The position numbers were made by a program, and so were the translations under genes. Shown piece by piece: positions 26,919 to 36,921 of a DNA stretch of 64,000 nt (position 1 is the first letter of the stretch; every line of letters begins with the position of its first letter). Below the pieces are notes generated by a model. That model was not told the origin of the DNA and did no database searches. It saw only the letters and a program-made list of their open reading frames with translations. The stretch comes from Alteromonas sp. M12 (lineage in GTDB: Bacteria > Pseudomonadota > Gammaproteobacteria > Enterobacterales > Alteromonadaceae): NCBI RefSeq assembly GCF_037478005.1, contig NZ_CP144164.1, forward strand, positions 1,178,001-1,242,000, given 5' to 3'.

Positions 26919-29551
26919 GCTTCACCGCTAGTTGAGGGTTGATCTAATAATTGGGTTAATCGTTTTTTAAGTTGAACTTGTTGCTCAGTGGTAAGGGCCT
27001 GATCTTGTTCATTGGCAATAATAAACAAATCTTCTGCACGCTCACCAATGGTTGAAATTTTTGCCATGTGTAACGTTAAATTTAGCTCTACAAATAGGTG
27101 GCCGACCTTGGCTAGTAATCCAGGGGCATCCAATGCTTCAAGCTCTACCATAGTGACTTCGGAGTTACTCTGGTAAAAGCGAACTTTGGTGGCTACGTCT
27201 AGTTGCTTCATACGACGTGACATTTTACGTCTGTTGTTGTGTTCTCTGCCCGGTTTAGCAAGTTGGTCTTCTATCGCTTCCACTAAACTTTTTAATCGAC
27301 TAGGAGACGATATTCGTGAACCATCCTGTTCTAACAGGATAAAACTATCGAATACATAACCATCATTGGTGATGGTAATTTGGGCATCGTGAATCGAACA
27401 ATTTCGGCTATCTAAAACTGACGCAATTTGTGCAAAAAGTGCAGGACGGTTTTTACCATAAACTAGTAGCTCAGTTCCAGCTTTTGCGGTTGTATCATTT
27501 AGCGCAATGGTTAAACTATTTTCGTCTTTGCTTTCTGCTTTTGCTACTTCATTTGCATGCCAAGCCAACTGCATCGGGCTGAACCTTGCAAAATAGTCAT
27601 TATTCAAACGATGCCAAAATTGATCAATCTCTGCCGCAGTGACCCCTTGCTTATTCAGCATCTCTCTGGCTTCTATTTGATGTTTATTCACTCTTTCAAG
27701 TAAGGTAATGCCACACTGCAGCCCATTGTCCAAGGCTTTTTGTGTTAACAAATACAATTCTCTAATTAGTGATGCTTTCCAATCGTTCCAAAGATTATTA
27801 TTGGTTGCGCGAATATCTGCTAACGTCAGTGCGTATAAATGTTTTAAATGATTTTGACTTTTTACTGCTCGAGCGAATTCACCAATAATTTCAGGATCAT
27901 AGATATCTCTACGCTGAGCAACTACTGACATGAGAAGGTGGTTTTCTACCAACCAGCGAATTAGCTCAGCGTCGTCCCCGTCGATGCCATGAGACTCACA
28001 AAAAGTGACCACATCCGCTGCCCCTAATACCGAGTGATCGCCATTTCTACCTTTACCAATATCATGGAAAATAGCGGCTAAGTATAAGAGTTCTGGCTTA
28101 TCCGTTTCCCTCACGATCTTTTTACAGCGGGGGAATTCTCTGTTTTCGTCACTGTGATAACTATAAACATGTTTAACCAGTCTATGGGTGTGTTCATCCA
28201 CAGTGTACGCATGAAACAAGTCAAATTGCATCATGCCTACAATATTATCCCACTGTGGCAGATATGCCTGAAGGATTCCGTGTTTATGCATTAAATCCCA
28301 GCCCAACCCAAAGAAGTTAGGATGTTGCATAAGTTGCATAAACAATTTACGGCATTCAGGTATCTCACAATAATATTGGCTATTAAACTTTCTGCGCGCA
28401 TTGCGAAGTTGACGTAAACAGCTAGAGTGCAACCCTGTGCAATCTGGCGTATTGGCAATTAATAACAAAAATGACAGGATATCTTCGGGGGATTTAAAAA
28501 CGTCGTCATGCAGCGGACTGATTAAGCCATCTAATAACTCATAATTGTCATCTATAAGGTGATGGTTTTTAACCTTTAACTCTAAGATATCTTGTTTGAA
28601 ATATTGCAGTAACATGCCATTAAGTTCAGACACTCTTCGCACAGTTCGAAAAAATGACTTCATCATTCTTTCAACAGCTTGTTTTCCTTCACCATAACCT
28701 AGACGTTCTGCTACGTCGGTCTGATAATCAAATAATAGCCGGTTTTCACTGCGACCTGATATCAAATGTAACGCAAATCGAATTTGCCAGAGATGAGAGC
28801 GAGATTCAATTAGCTCTGCCCATTCACCCTCGGTGAAATAACCGTGGTCAACTAATTCATGGCCATTCCAAACATTAAAGTGTTGTTTAGCTACCCAACC
28901 AATAGATTGGATATCCCGCAAACAGCCTGGATTTTCTTTAACGTTTGGTTCTAAGTTATAGGAGGTGTCGTTGAATTTTCTGTGACGTTCTATTTGTTCT
29001 TCATATTTGGCAGTGAAAAAATCTTTACTTGACCAATACCCTTTGCCTTTTATCTTCTTTTGCAAGGTTTCAAAGCTGGATTCGCTGCCTACCAGTAATC
29101 TGGACTCAACCAAGTTGGTTGCTATGGTGGTGTCTGCCTTGGCTAAATTAAAGGTTTCTTTGATTGTGCGTACAGACTGACCAACATCTAACTTGATATC
29201 CCACAAGAAGGTGATGAAAATACTGACTTTTTCTTGCAACTTAGCATTGATGGTTTTATCACTGAGAATCAGCAGGTCCACATCAGAGTGCGGTTGAAGT
29301 TGGCCACGGCCATAACCACCAACGGCAACTAAGGCTAAACCTTTTTGATCATTTAGACCAACCAAGTTCCAAGCACGCAAAAGCAAAGCATCGATGAAAA
29401 CAGCTCTTTCGTGAACCAGTTGGTCAACCGGCACTTTTGTGAATTCCTGAGATAACCAATCTACGCTATCAGTTACACATTTTTTGAAACTGCTAATGTC
29501 ATTTATGTCAGTAATTTTCTGGATATTTTCAATGAGCTGATCTAATGACAA
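26906..29551 (-). CDS. glnD: Bifunctional uridylyltransferase/uridylyl-removing enzyme
   Basis: The 881-residue nitrogen sensor uridylylates and deuridylylates PII proteins. It has the nucleotidyltransferase motif [19 protein letters not shown] (about residues 77-95), the HD domain with HTHRLVKHV (about 450) and [11 protein letters not shown] (about 494), and two C-terminal ACT domains (about 710-790 and 815-880) that sense glutamine. Length is normal (E. coli 890). The gene order map, glnD, dapD is the conserved gammaproteobacterial one. Confidence 0.97.
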   Translation of the reverse strand: MSLDQLIENIQKITDINDISSFKKCVTDSVDWLSQEFTKVPVDQLVHERAVFIDALLLRAWNLVGLNDQKGLALVAVGGYGRGQLQPHSDVDLLILSDKTINAKLQEKVSIFITFLWDIKLDVGQSVRTIKETFNLAKADTTIATNLVESRLLVGSESSFETLQKKIKGKGYWSSKDFFTAKYEEQIERHRKFNDTSYNLEPNVKENPGCLRDIQSIGWVAKQHFNVWNGHELVDHGYFTEGEWAELIESRSHLWQIRFALHLISGRSENRLLFDYQTDVAERLGYGEGKQAVERMMKSFFRTVRRVSELNGMLLQYFKQDILELKVKNHHLIDDNYELLDGLISPLHDDVFKSPEDILSFLLLIANTPDCTGLHSSCLRQLRNARRKFNSQYYCEIPECRKLFMQLMQHPNFFGLGWDLMHKHGILQAYLPQWDNIVGMMQFDLFHAYTVDEHTHRLVKHVYSYHSDENREFPRCKKIVRETDKPELLYLAAIFHDIGKGRNGDHSVLGAADVVTFCESHGIDGDDAELIRWLVENHLLMSVVAQRRDIYDPEIIGEFARAVKSQNHLKHLYALTLADIRATNNNLWNDWKASLIRELYLLTQKALDNGLQCGITLLERVNKHQIEAREMLNKQGVTAAEIDQFWHRLNNDYFARFSPMQLAWHANEVAKAESKDENSLTIALNDTTAKAGTELLVYGKNRPALFAQIASVLDSRNCSIHDAQITITNDGYVFDSFILLEQDGSRISSPSRLKSLVEAIEDQLAKPGREHNNRRKMSRRMKQLDVATKVRFYQSNSEVTMVELEALDAPGLLAKVGHLFVELNLTLHMAKISTIGERAEDLFIIANEQDQALTTEQQVQLKKRLTQLLDQPSTSGEACQS

Positions 29552-29713
29552 ATGTAGTACCTCTAAAAGCTGTTTTAGACAACGAGACGCAATGCAAACA
29601 CGAACAAATACAATTTATATTATAAAATCAAAGTGTCCATTAAGCGCAGTGGTATAGCAAATAACTAATTCACGTTAGTCATAATCATTATTCATAAGTA
29701 AAAACATGCTGAA

Positions 29714-30505
29714 TTAATGACTTATCACTCTATCAATGGTTTCGTCGTCTCTAAGAGTGAGAATTTCCACACCATCCTTGGTGACTAATAAAGTGTGTTC
29801 CCACTGTGCGCTCAAACTACGGTCTTTGGTAACCACAGTCCATTGGTCGGGCAGGATCTTCGAATAACGTTTACCGGCGTTAACCATTGGCTCAATGGTT
29901 AAACACATGCCTTCTAACAATTCAACGCCGGTATTAGGTCGGCCATAATGAACCACTTGTGGTTCTTCATGAAAGTTTGCACCAATACCATGACCACAAT
30001 ATTCTCTCACAATGGAATAATTGTGCTTTTCTGCGTGTTGCTGAATGACATGTCCAATATCGCCCAATCGTGCCCCTGGTTTTACAAGTTCAATGCCTTT
30101 GTACAAACATTCTTGGGTCACTCTAATTAAGCGCTCAGCTAAAATGCTGGGTTTACCTACCACAAACATTTTTGATGTATCACCGTGATAACCATCTTTA
30201 ATCACAGTCACATCAATATTGATGGTATCTCCGTCTTTTAACTTTTTGTCTGAAGGAATGCCATGGCAAATAACATGATTGACCGAAGTACAAATAGATT
30301 TTGGGAAGGGAGGATGCCCATAATTCAAAGGAGCAGGAATACATTGCTGTTCATTGACAATATAATCATGACAGATTTGATTGAGTTCATTAGTGGTGAC
30401 ACCCTTTTTAACGTAGGGGCCAATCATTTGTAAAACATCAGCGGCTAATCTACCCGCTACTCGCATTTTCTCAATTTCATCTGGAGTTTTAATCGTGATT
30501 GTCAA
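29714..30505 (-). CDS. map: Methionine aminopeptidase type I
   Basis: The 263-residue enzyme removes N-terminal methionine from new proteins. The five metal ligands are visible: D in NIDVTV, D in YHGDTSKMF, H in EYCGHGIG, E in TIEPMV and E in AQWEHTLLV. It is divergent from rpsB, as in E. coli. Confidence 0.97.
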   Translation of the reverse strand: MTITIKTPDEIEKMRVAGRLAADVLQMIGPYVKKGVTTNELNQICHDYIVNEQQCIPAPLNYGHPPFPKSICTSVNHVICHGIPSDKKLKDGDTINIDVTVIKDGYHGDTSKMFVVGKPSILAERLIRVTQECLYKGIELVKPGARLGDIGHVIQQHAEKHNYSIVREYCGHGIGANFHEEPQVVHYGRPNTGVELLEGMCLTIEPMVNAGKRYSKILPDQWTVVTKDRSLSAQWEHTLLVTKDGVEILTLRDDETIDRVISH

Positions 30506-30643
30506 TTTTGCATCCTAAAAAAATAACTCAAAGCAATAATGAGGCGAATTGTATCTTTTAAGCCTAAAAATGTATAGATGACAAAAAGAATTGCCGGTTT
30601 ACTTCATTTGCAATGACGAACATGCAGATATAGCCCTTTTTAC

Positions 30644-30672
30644 TTGCGTGAAGTAGGCCCGCATGGTATAAA
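30644..30672 (+). promoter_or_regulatory. Sigma70 promoter of rpsB with GC-rich discriminator
   Basis: TTGCGT (30644-30649) and TATAAA (30667-30672) are separated by 17 bp and followed by GCGCACCGC, a GC-rich discriminator as in stringently controlled ribosomal promoters. It would give a leader of about 165 nt before rpsB. Confidence 0.6.
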
Positions 30673-30679
30673 GCGCACC

Positions 30680-30843
30680 GCAAATTCAATAGCATTATTT
30701 TAGTGCTTAGAATTAAAGCGAAATTAACTAAATAACACACATACATCGACACATTTGTCGGGGTGTCTGTTTCGGGTTTGCCGCCTGAACGGATCGATAG
30801 ATGGGATGTATGGAGGCCTAACCCCAATTTGAGGAAATTAATA
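30680..30843 (+). promoter_or_regulatory. rpsB leader RNA, candidate S2 autoregulatory element
   Basis: The untranslated leader between the predicted promoter and the rpsB ATG contains GGGGT (about 30759-30763) able to pair with ACCCC near 30821-30825, just before the GAGGAA ribosome-binding site (30831-30836). Gammaproteobacterial rpsB leaders (t44/rpsB motif) are known to bind S2 and repress translation. The fit here is by position and partial pairing only. Confidence 0.5.
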
Positions 30844-31575
30844 ATGGCAAACGTATCTATGCGTGACATGCTCCAGGCGGGCGTGCACTTCGGTCACCAG
30901 ACTCGTTACTGGAACCCCAAAATGAAACCTTTCATCTTTGGTGCTCGTAACAAAGTTCATATCATCAACCTTGAAAAAACAGTACCTTTGTTTAATGAAG
31001 CATTGAACTACATTAGTAGTGTATCTTCTAAAAAAGGTAAAGTTCTTTTCGTAGGAACTAAACGCGCAGCTAGCGACGCAGTTAAAGAAGCAGCACAGAA
31101 ATGTGACCAATTCTACGTTAACAAGCGTTGGTTAGGTGGAATGTTGACTAACTGGAAAACAGTTCGTCAATCAATCAAGCGTTTGAAAGAGCTAGAGCAA
31201 CAGTCTCAAGATGGCACTTTCGAAAAGTTGACCAAAAAAGAAGTATTAATGCTTCAACGTGAAATGACCAAGCTAGAAAGTAGCTTAGGTGGTATCAAAG
31301 ATATGGGCGGTCTTCCAGACTGTTTATTCGTTGTTGATGCAGATCACGAGCACATTGCAATCACTGAAGCACGTAACTTGGGAATCCCAGTTATTTCAGT
31401 AGTTGATACTAACTCTAATCCAGATGGTGTTGATTACATCATTCCTGGTAACGACGATGCTATTCGTGCGGTTCAATTGTACTTAAACGCTGCAGCTGAT
31501 GCTGTTAGCCAAGGTCGCGAGCAAAACCTTGAAGTACAAGCTGAGCAAGACGATTTCGTTGAAGCAGCTGAGTAA
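30844..31575 (+). CDS. rpsB: 30S ribosomal protein S2
   Basis: The 243-residue protein starts at ATG 30844 after GAGGAA; the frame is open further upstream but that part is leader. [20 protein letters not shown], then [14 protein letters not shown] and [20 protein letters not shown] are universal S2 segments. It is the first gene of the rpsB-tsf unit. Confidence 0.99.
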   Translation: MANVSMRDMLQAGVHFGHQTRYWNPKMKPFIFGARNKVHIINLEKTVPLFNEALNYISSVSSKKGKVLFVGTKRAASDAVKEAAQKCDQFYVNKRWLGGMLTNWKTVRQSIKRLKELEQQSQDGTFEKLTKKEVLMLQREMTKLESSLGGIKDMGGLPDCLFVVDADHEHIAITEARNLGIPVISVVDTNSNPDGVDYIIPGNDDAIRAVQLYLNAAADAVSQGREQNLEVQAEQDDFVEAAE

Positions 31576-31582
31576 TTAAAAA

Positions 31583-31618
31583 GCCGCGACTTTCTTGTCG
31601 CGGCCTTGTCATTTTTTT
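31583..31618 (+). terminator. Intrinsic terminator/attenuator between rpsB and tsf
   Basis: GCCGCGAC (31583-31590) and GTCGCGGC (31597-31604) form a perfect 8-bp stem with a 6-base loop, followed by CTTGTCA and seven T residues. Partial termination would set the rpsB:tsf ratio. Confidence 0.8.
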
Positions 31619-31653
31619 GTGACGTTAGTTCAATAGAATGGCAAACATCTCAT

Positions 31654-31681
31654 CAGGGGCGGTAATTATTTACGGCCCCTG
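31654..31681 (+). promoter_or_regulatory. Hairpin in the tsf leader
   Basis: CAGGGGC (31654-31660) pairs with GCCCCTG (31675-31681); the loop contains GTA/TAC that can extend the structure. It ends 43 bases before the tsf start. No long T-tract follows, so a leader or processing role is more likely than termination. Confidence 0.45.
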
Positions 31682-31724
31682 TTTCTTAAGTTAAGAACTA
31701 TTTATAAATGCTGAGGAAACCAAA

Positions 31725-32597
31725 ATGGCAGTGACAGCAGCCCTAGTAAAAGAACTTCGTGAGCGCACCGGCGCCGGCATGTTGGATTGTAAAAAAGCAT
31801 TGGTAGAAACCGACGGTGATGTCGAGCTAGCAATTGAAAATATGCGTAAATCTGGTCAAGCAAAAGCGGCTAAAAAAGCAGGTCGTATTGCAGCTGAAGG
31901 CGTGATCATGACTAAAGTTGCTAACGGTGTAGCAACTATGATGGAAATTAACAGTGAAACTGATTTCGTTGCTCGTGACGAAGGTTTCTTAGCTTTTGCT
32001 AACAAATTAGTTGATGTAGCTTCTGCAAACAAAATTAACGACATGGATGCGCTAAATAGCAGCGAAATCGATGGCGTTACTGTTGCTGATGCTCGTGACA
32101 CACTAGTAGCAAAAATCGGCGAAAACATTTCTCCTCGTCGTGTTATTTCTGTTGAAGGCGACAACCTAGGTGCATACGTGCACGGTGGTCGTATCGGCGT
32201 AATCGCTATTTTGAATGGCGGTGATGAAGATTTGGCAAAAGACATTGCAATGCATATTGCAGCGGCTAGCCCACAATTCGTGAAGCCTGAAGATGTACCT
32301 GCAGAAGTTGTTGCGAAAGAAAAAGAAATTCAACTTGAAATCGCAATGCAATCTGGCAAGCCAGCTGATATCGCTGAAAAAATGGTTATCGGCCGTATGA
32401 AGAAATTCACTGGCGAAGTTAGTTTGACAGGTCAGCCTTTCGTTAAAGATCCTTCTAACACTGTTGGTCAACTTTTGAAATCTAAAGGTGCTGACGTGAT
32501 TAACTTCGTTCGTTTCGAAGTTGGTGAAGGTATCGAGAAGAAAGAAGAAGATTTCGCGGCTGAAGTTGCTGCACAAATGGCAGCTGCTAAGAAATAA
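31725..32597 (+). CDS. tsf: Elongation factor Ts
   Basis: The 290-residue protein is the nucleotide exchange factor for EF-Tu. The N-terminal UBA-like domain ([20 protein letters not shown]) and the EF-Tu contact motif [13 protein letters not shown] (about residues 76-88) are present. Length is near the E. coli protein (283). A terminator follows at 32643-32668. Confidence 0.99.
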   Translation: MAVTAALVKELRERTGAGMLDCKKALVETDGDVELAIENMRKSGQAKAAKKAGRIAAEGVIMTKVANGVATMMEINSETDFVARDEGFLAFANKLVDVASANKINDMDALNSSEIDGVTVADARDTLVAKIGENISPRRVISVEGDNLGAYVHGGRIGVIAILNGGDEDLAKDIAMHIAAASPQFVKPEDVPAEVVAKEKEIQLEIAMQSGKPADIAEKMVIGRMKKFTGEVSLTGQPFVKDPSNTVGQLLKSKGADVINFVRFEVGEGIEKKEEDFAAEVAAQMAAAKK

Positions 32598-32642
32598 TTG
32601 AGCCTTTCGCTTTTGCGTAAAGCCAATGTCATATAAACTATC

Positions 32643-32668
32643 GGCACCTCAAAATGAGGTGCCTTTTT
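32643..32668 (+). terminator. Intrinsic terminator of rpsB-tsf
   Basis: GGCACCTCA (32643-32651) and TGAGGTGCC (32655-32663) form a perfect 9-bp stem with a 3-base loop, followed by TTTTT. Confidence 0.9.
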
Positions 32669-32740
32669 ATATGTACTATTTACGCGGATAAATTTAGTGG
32701 GTTTGAGCCCAATATCCAATAACGAAGGAATAGCCAATAA

Positions 32741-33484
32741 ATGAGTATCGCACCAAAATCTGCATATCGAAGAATTCTGCTAAAGTTAAGTGGTGAAGCC
32801 CTAATGGGTGAAGAAGGATTCGGTATCGACCCCAAAGTTCTAGATAGAATGGCCCAAGAAATCAAAGAGTTGGTTGAAATGGGTGTGCAAGTAGGATTAG
32901 TAATTGGTGGCGGAAATTTATTTCGCGGTGAAGGGTTAGCAAAAGCTGGAATGAATCGTGTCGTGGGCGACCACATGGGTATGTTAGCCACGGTCATGAA
33001 CGGTTTAGCCATGCGTGACGCTTTGCACCGAGCATTTGTTAATGCACGTTTAATGTCAGCCATACCGCTTAATGGTGTCTGTGATGCTTACAATTGGACT
33101 GAAGCCATTAGTCTTTTAAAGTCAGGACGCGTAGTCATTTTCTCTGCTGGTACAGGCAATCCATTTTTTACCACTGACTCTGCAGCCTGTTTACGAGGCA
33201 TTGAAATAGAAGCCGACGCAGTACTTAAAGGTACTAAAGTGGATGGCGTTTATAATGATGATCCAGTCACAAATCCAGACGCTGTATTACTTAAAAACGT
33301 AAGTTATCAAGAAGTTCTGGAAAAAGAACTTAAGGTTATGGACTTAGCTGCTTTTACTTTGGCACGGGATCATAGCTTGCCTATTCGCGTCTACAACATG
33401 AATAAACCGGGCGTTTTACGCCGTGTTGTTTTGGGTGAAGACGAAGGGACTACAATTTCCCATCAAGGCACAAACAATCAATAA
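32741..33484 (+). CDS. pyrH: UMP kinase
   Basis: The 247-residue amino-acid-kinase-fold enzyme converts UMP to [23 protein letters not shown], then [10 protein letters not shown] and [19 protein letters not shown] are PyrH signatures. It is followed 47 bases later by frr. Confidence 0.98.
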   Translation: MSIAPKSAYRRILLKLSGEALMGEEGFGIDPKVLDRMAQEIKELVEMGVQVGLVIGGGNLFRGEGLAKAGMNRVVGDHMGMLATVMNGLAMRDALHRAFVNARLMSAIPLNGVCDAYNWTEAISLLKSGRVVIFSAGTGNPFFTTDSAACLRGIEIEADAVLKGTKVDGVYNDDPVTNPDAVLLKNVSYQEVLEKELKVMDLAAFTLARDHSLPIRVYNMNKPGVLRRVVLGEDEGTTISHQGTNNQ

Positions 33485-33531
33485 CAACGATTTAAAAAAC
33501 GATTAGTAAAATAAGAATTAGGGAGATTGCA

Positions 33532-34089
33532 GTGATAAATGATATTCATGATGATGCAAAACAACGCATGGAAAAAAGCATCAGTGCACTGAAAAGCCAA
33601 TTAAGTAAAATTAGAACTGGCCGCGCTCATCCAGCGCTTTTAGATAACATTATGGTGCCATATTATGGCGCTGATACCCCTTTAAAGCAGCTAGCTAATA
33701 TTTTTGCCGAAGATGCCAGAACATTGGCACTTACTGTGTTTGATAAAAGTGCCGCCGCCGCTGTCGAAAAGGCCATTATGCAATCTGACCTAGGATTAAA
33801 TCCTATGAGTTCAGGTGCTGCTATTCGTATTCCTTTACCACCGTTGACTGAAGAGCGTCGTAAAGACCTTATCAAAGTGGTACGAAGCGAAGCTGAGCAA
33901 GGTCGTGTTGCCGTGCGTAATATTCGTCGCGATGCTAATGCCGATATCAAAGAATTGGTGAAAGAAAAAGAATTAGGCGAAGATGAAGGTCGTAAAGGCG
34001 AAGAGTTAATTCAAAAATTAACTGACGAATTCGTTAAAACCATCGATAGCGCATTACAAGATAAAGAAAAAGAGTTGATGGAAATTTAA
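33532..34089 (+). CDS. frr: Ribosome recycling factor
   Basis: The 185-residue protein starts with GTG 33532, eight bases after [25 protein letters not shown] and the helical hairpin [20 protein letters not shown] are conserved RRF segments. With EF-G it splits post-termination ribosomes. Confidence 0.98.
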   Translation: MINDIHDDAKQRMEKSISALKSQLSKIRTGRAHPALLDNIMVPYYGADTPLKQLANIFAEDARTLALTVFDKSAAAAVEKAIMQSDLGLNPMSSGAAIRIPLPPLTEERRKDLIKVVRSEAEQGRVAVRNIRRDANADIKELVKEKELGEDEGRKGEELIQKLTDEFVKTIDSALQDKEKELMEI

Positions 34090-34116
34090 CCCTTTTTGGT
34101 TAATTCCTTTTACCTT

Positions 34117-34845
34117 ATGAGTAATCTAAATATCCCAAAACATGTTGCTATCATTATGGATGGCAACGGCCGTTGGGCAAAAAAGAAAGGTAAGATCCGC
34201 ACTTTCGGGCATAAAGCTGGTGTTGAGTCTGTGCGATCTGCCGTTCGTTTTGCTCGTCAAAATGGCATAGAGTCTCTTACCTTATTTGCATTTAGCAGCG
34301 AAAACTGGAATCGTCCTGCAGAAGAAGTCGGCGTTTTAATGGACTTGTTCAATTTTGTGCTAAATAGCGAAGCCAAGAAACTGAACAAAAACGACGTGCG
34401 TCTAAAAGTCATTGGTGATACATCACGATTTGACAACAAGTTAGTCGAAAAAATTAATAAAGCGGAAAAGTTAACTGAGCATAATGGTGCGTTAGTTCTC
34501 AATATTGCTGCCAATTACGGTGGTCGTTGGGATATATTGAATGCGGCCAAATCATTTGCAAAACAAGCTGTTAGCCAAGACTTGGATATTGATAGTGTAG
34601 ACGAAACTGATTTTAATCAGTTTATGTCGCTTGCTGGTCAACCTGAACTAGATTTGCTCATTCGCACTGGCGGAGAACACCGAATCAGTAATTTTTTAAT
34701 GTGGCAATGTGCTTACGCAGAGCTATATTTTACTGATACTCTTTGGCCAGATTTTGATGAACAAGCGTTTCAGCTTGCGGTTAATGACTATTCTGACCGT
34801 CAACGTCGATTTGGTATGACAGGAGAGCAGGTGGAAACTAAATGA
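34117..34845 (+). CDS. uppS: Undecaprenyl diphosphate synthase
   Basis: The 242-residue cis-prenyltransferase starts at ATG 34117; the frame could start at TTG 34096, but the ATG aligns with the family. IIMDGNGRWAKKKGKIRTFG, then FAFSSENWNRP and LLIRTGGEHRISNFLMWQ are the substrate-binding motifs. It makes the C55 carrier for peptidoglycan and other polymers. The ribosome-binding site is weak. Confidence 0.97.
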   Translation: MSNLNIPKHVAIIMDGNGRWAKKKGKIRTFGHKAGVESVRSAVRFARQNGIESLTLFAFSSENWNRPAEEVGVLMDLFNFVLNSEAKKLNKNDVRLKVIGDTSRFDNKLVEKINKAEKLTEHNGALVLNIAANYGGRWDILNAAKSFAKQAVSQDLDIDSVDETDFNQFMSLAGQPELDLLIRTGGEHRISNFLMWQCAYAELYFTDTLWPDFDEQAFQLAVNDYSDRQRRFGMTGEQVETK

Positions 34846-34876
34846 TAATGTTTTCCGCAAAGCTCAAAGGCTAATT

Positions 34877-35740
34877 ATGTTAAAACAGCGTATAATTACA
34901 GCAGTTATTTTAGCTCCTCTTGCGTTAATTTGTATTTTATTTTTACCACTATTAGGCTTTGAAATATTCATTGCCTTAGTGGTAGGTTTAGGCGGTTATG
35001 AGTGGGCTAATATGTCGAGTATTAAGCCTAGACCGCAAAAAGCTCTTTATGCTTTTTTCATTCTGTTCTGTTGTCTATTTTTAGTTTACTGGGTACCCAC
35101 GCAAAATATTTGGTATCAAGGCGCTTTAAATAGTTTATATGTTTATATTTTAGGTGTGGCAGCAATCTGGTGGTTTGTTTCACTATTGATGATTATTGCT
35201 TACCCGCGCTTTTCAGCAATATGGCGAACGAGTAAAGCTATTCGGTGCTTATTCGGTTTGTTCACTCTAATCCCCACCTTTGTCTCTGTTGTCTCGTTAC
35301 GCTCTCATATGTACGATATTGACCCCCTATATGGTGTGTCACTTATATTTTATGTTTTAGGTATTGTCTGGGCCGCAGATATTGGCGCTTTTTTTGTTGG
35401 CGTCAAATTCGGCCGACATAAACTACGCCCTAATGTTTCACCTGGCAAAACCTTAGAAGGCTTAGCAGGTGGTATTGCCGCTTCGACCGCGATTATTGCC
35501 TTTGCAGCGCTGCACTATCAAGTAGACCCCGGTAGAATATGGATGCATGTACTTATCGGTGGCTTAACCGTTGGAGTGTCAGCTTTAGGCGATCTAAACG
35601 AAAGTATGTTTAAACGCTGTGCTGGAATTAAAGATAGCGGTAAAATACTGCCTGGTCACGGTGGTATATTAGATCGTATCGATAGCCTCACCGCGGCATT
35701 CCCTGTATTTGCCTATTGCTACGTTTTGTGGATGGCCTAA
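34877..35740 (+). CDS. cdsA: Phosphatidate cytidylyltransferase
   Basis: The 287-residue membrane enzyme has about 7-8 helices and the CDP-DAG synthase signature KRCAGIKDSGKILPGHGGIL followed by DRIDS near the C-terminus. It makes CDP-diacylglycerol. Its stop codon overlaps the dxr start by one base (TAATG). Confidence 0.96.
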   Translation: MLKQRIITAVILAPLALICILFLPLLGFEIFIALVVGLGGYEWANMSSIKPRPQKALYAFFILFCCLFLVYWVPTQNIWYQGALNSLYVYILGVAAIWWFVSLLMIIAYPRFSAIWRTSKAIRCLFGLFTLIPTFVSVVSLRSHMYDIDPLYGVSLIFYVLGIVWAADIGAFFVGVKFGRHKLRPNVSPGKTLEGLAGGIAASTAIIAFAALHYQVDPGRIWMHVLIGGLTVGVSALGDLNESMFKRCAGIKDSGKILPGHGGILDRIDSLTAAFPVFAYCYVLWMA

Positions 35741-36921
35741 TGCAAAATATAGCGATTTTAGGAGCGACCGGCTCCATTGGTCAAAGCACCTTGGATGTTA
35801 TTCAATTACATCCAGAAAAATACAATGTGGTTGCGTTAACTGCCCATTCCAGTGTAGACAAACTAATATCCCAAGCGATTCTGTTTCAACCTAATTATCT
35901 GGTTATTTCTGATTTAGCCTCCTACACCTACGCTAAGCAGGCATTACAAAATGCCAATTTAAAGTGTGAATTGTTGGTGGGACAAGAAGGCTTATGTCAG
36001 GTGGCGTCAGACTCCAGTGTCGACAGTGTTATGGCGGCAATTGTAGGCGCAGCCGGGTTACTACCAACGTTAGCTGCCGTCAAATCTGGCAAAAAAGTCA
36101 TGTTGGCGAACAAAGAGTCTTTGGTTATGTGTGGTGATATTTTTATTCAAGAAGTGAATAAAACAGGTGCCCAATTACTGCCGATCGACAGTGAACATAA
36201 CGCAATTTTTCAATGCCTTCCTGCCGATTTCAAATATGGCGACCTTGCAGCGTCAGGCATTGCCAAAATATTATTAACCGGTTCCGGTGGGCCTTTTTTA
36301 AATCGCTCGTTGGATACTTTTGTCGATATTACGCCGGATCAAGCCTGCGCTCATCCTAATTGGGATATGGGGCGGAAGATTTCTGTTGATTCTGCCACTA
36401 TGATGAATAAAGGCTTGGAGTTTATCGAAGCCAAATGGTTATTTGGCTTAAATTCTGCGGATATTCAAATCGTGTTGCACCCACAAAGTATTATTCACTC
36501 AATGGTTCAATATGCGGATGGTTCAGTGCTTGCGCAGATGGGCAATCCGGATATGAAAACGCCAATCGCCCATTGCTTGGCGTTTCCGAATCGAATTAAT
36601 GCTGGAGTGACTCCCTTAGATTTTGCAGCGTTAGCAGATTTTAGTTTTCAGGTGCCAGATTTACAACGTTATCCAAACTTGAAATTAGCCATTAATGCCT
36701 GTGATGCTGGGCAATACGCGACAACTGCTTTAAATGCGGCGAACGAAATTGCGGTGGAAGCTTTTCTGTCGCATCAAATCGGATTTTCGCAAATTGCCGA
36801 AGTGAATGAAGAAATGTTACAGCGCATCGAAGCGCAACATTTGCAAGATATTGATGGGATTTTAGGCCTTGATAAACAAGTTAGATCCCTTGCTAAACAA
36901 TTTATAGGAACCTTAGTTTGA
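35740..36921 (+). CDS. dxr: 1-deoxy-D-xylulose 5-phosphate reductoisomerase
   Basis: The 393-residue NADPH enzyme commits DXP to the MEP isoprenoid pathway. NIAILGATGSIGQSTLDVI is the NADPH-binding start; ANKESLVMCG, then PIDSEHNAIFQCL and SVDSATMMNKGLEFIEAKWL carry the metal and substrate residues. The start ATG 35740 overlaps the cdsA stop. Confidence 0.98.
   Translation: MQNIAILGATGSIGQSTLDVIQLHPEKYNVVALTAHSSVDKLISQAILFQPNYLVISDLASYTYAKQALQNANLKCELLVGQEGLCQVASDSSVDSVMAAIVGAAGLLPTLAAVKSGKKVMLANKESLVMCGDIFIQEVNKTGAQLLPIDSEHNAIFQCLPADFKYGDLAASGIAKILLTGSGGPFLNRSLDTFVDITPDQACAHPNWDMGRKISVDSATMMNKGLEFIEAKWLFGLNSADIQIVLHPQSIIHSMVQYADGSVLAQMGNPDMKTPIAHCLAFPNRINAGVTPLDFAALADFSFQVPDLQRYPNLKLAINACDAGQYATTALNAANEIAVEAFLSHQIGFSQIAEVNEEMLQRIEAQHLQDIDGILGLDKQVRSLAKQFIGTLV

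Noticed and set aside
30564..30869. 101-residue minus-strand frame across the rpsB promoter and leader
   Set aside because: It lies antisense to a well-supported promoter and leader and has no family resemblance.
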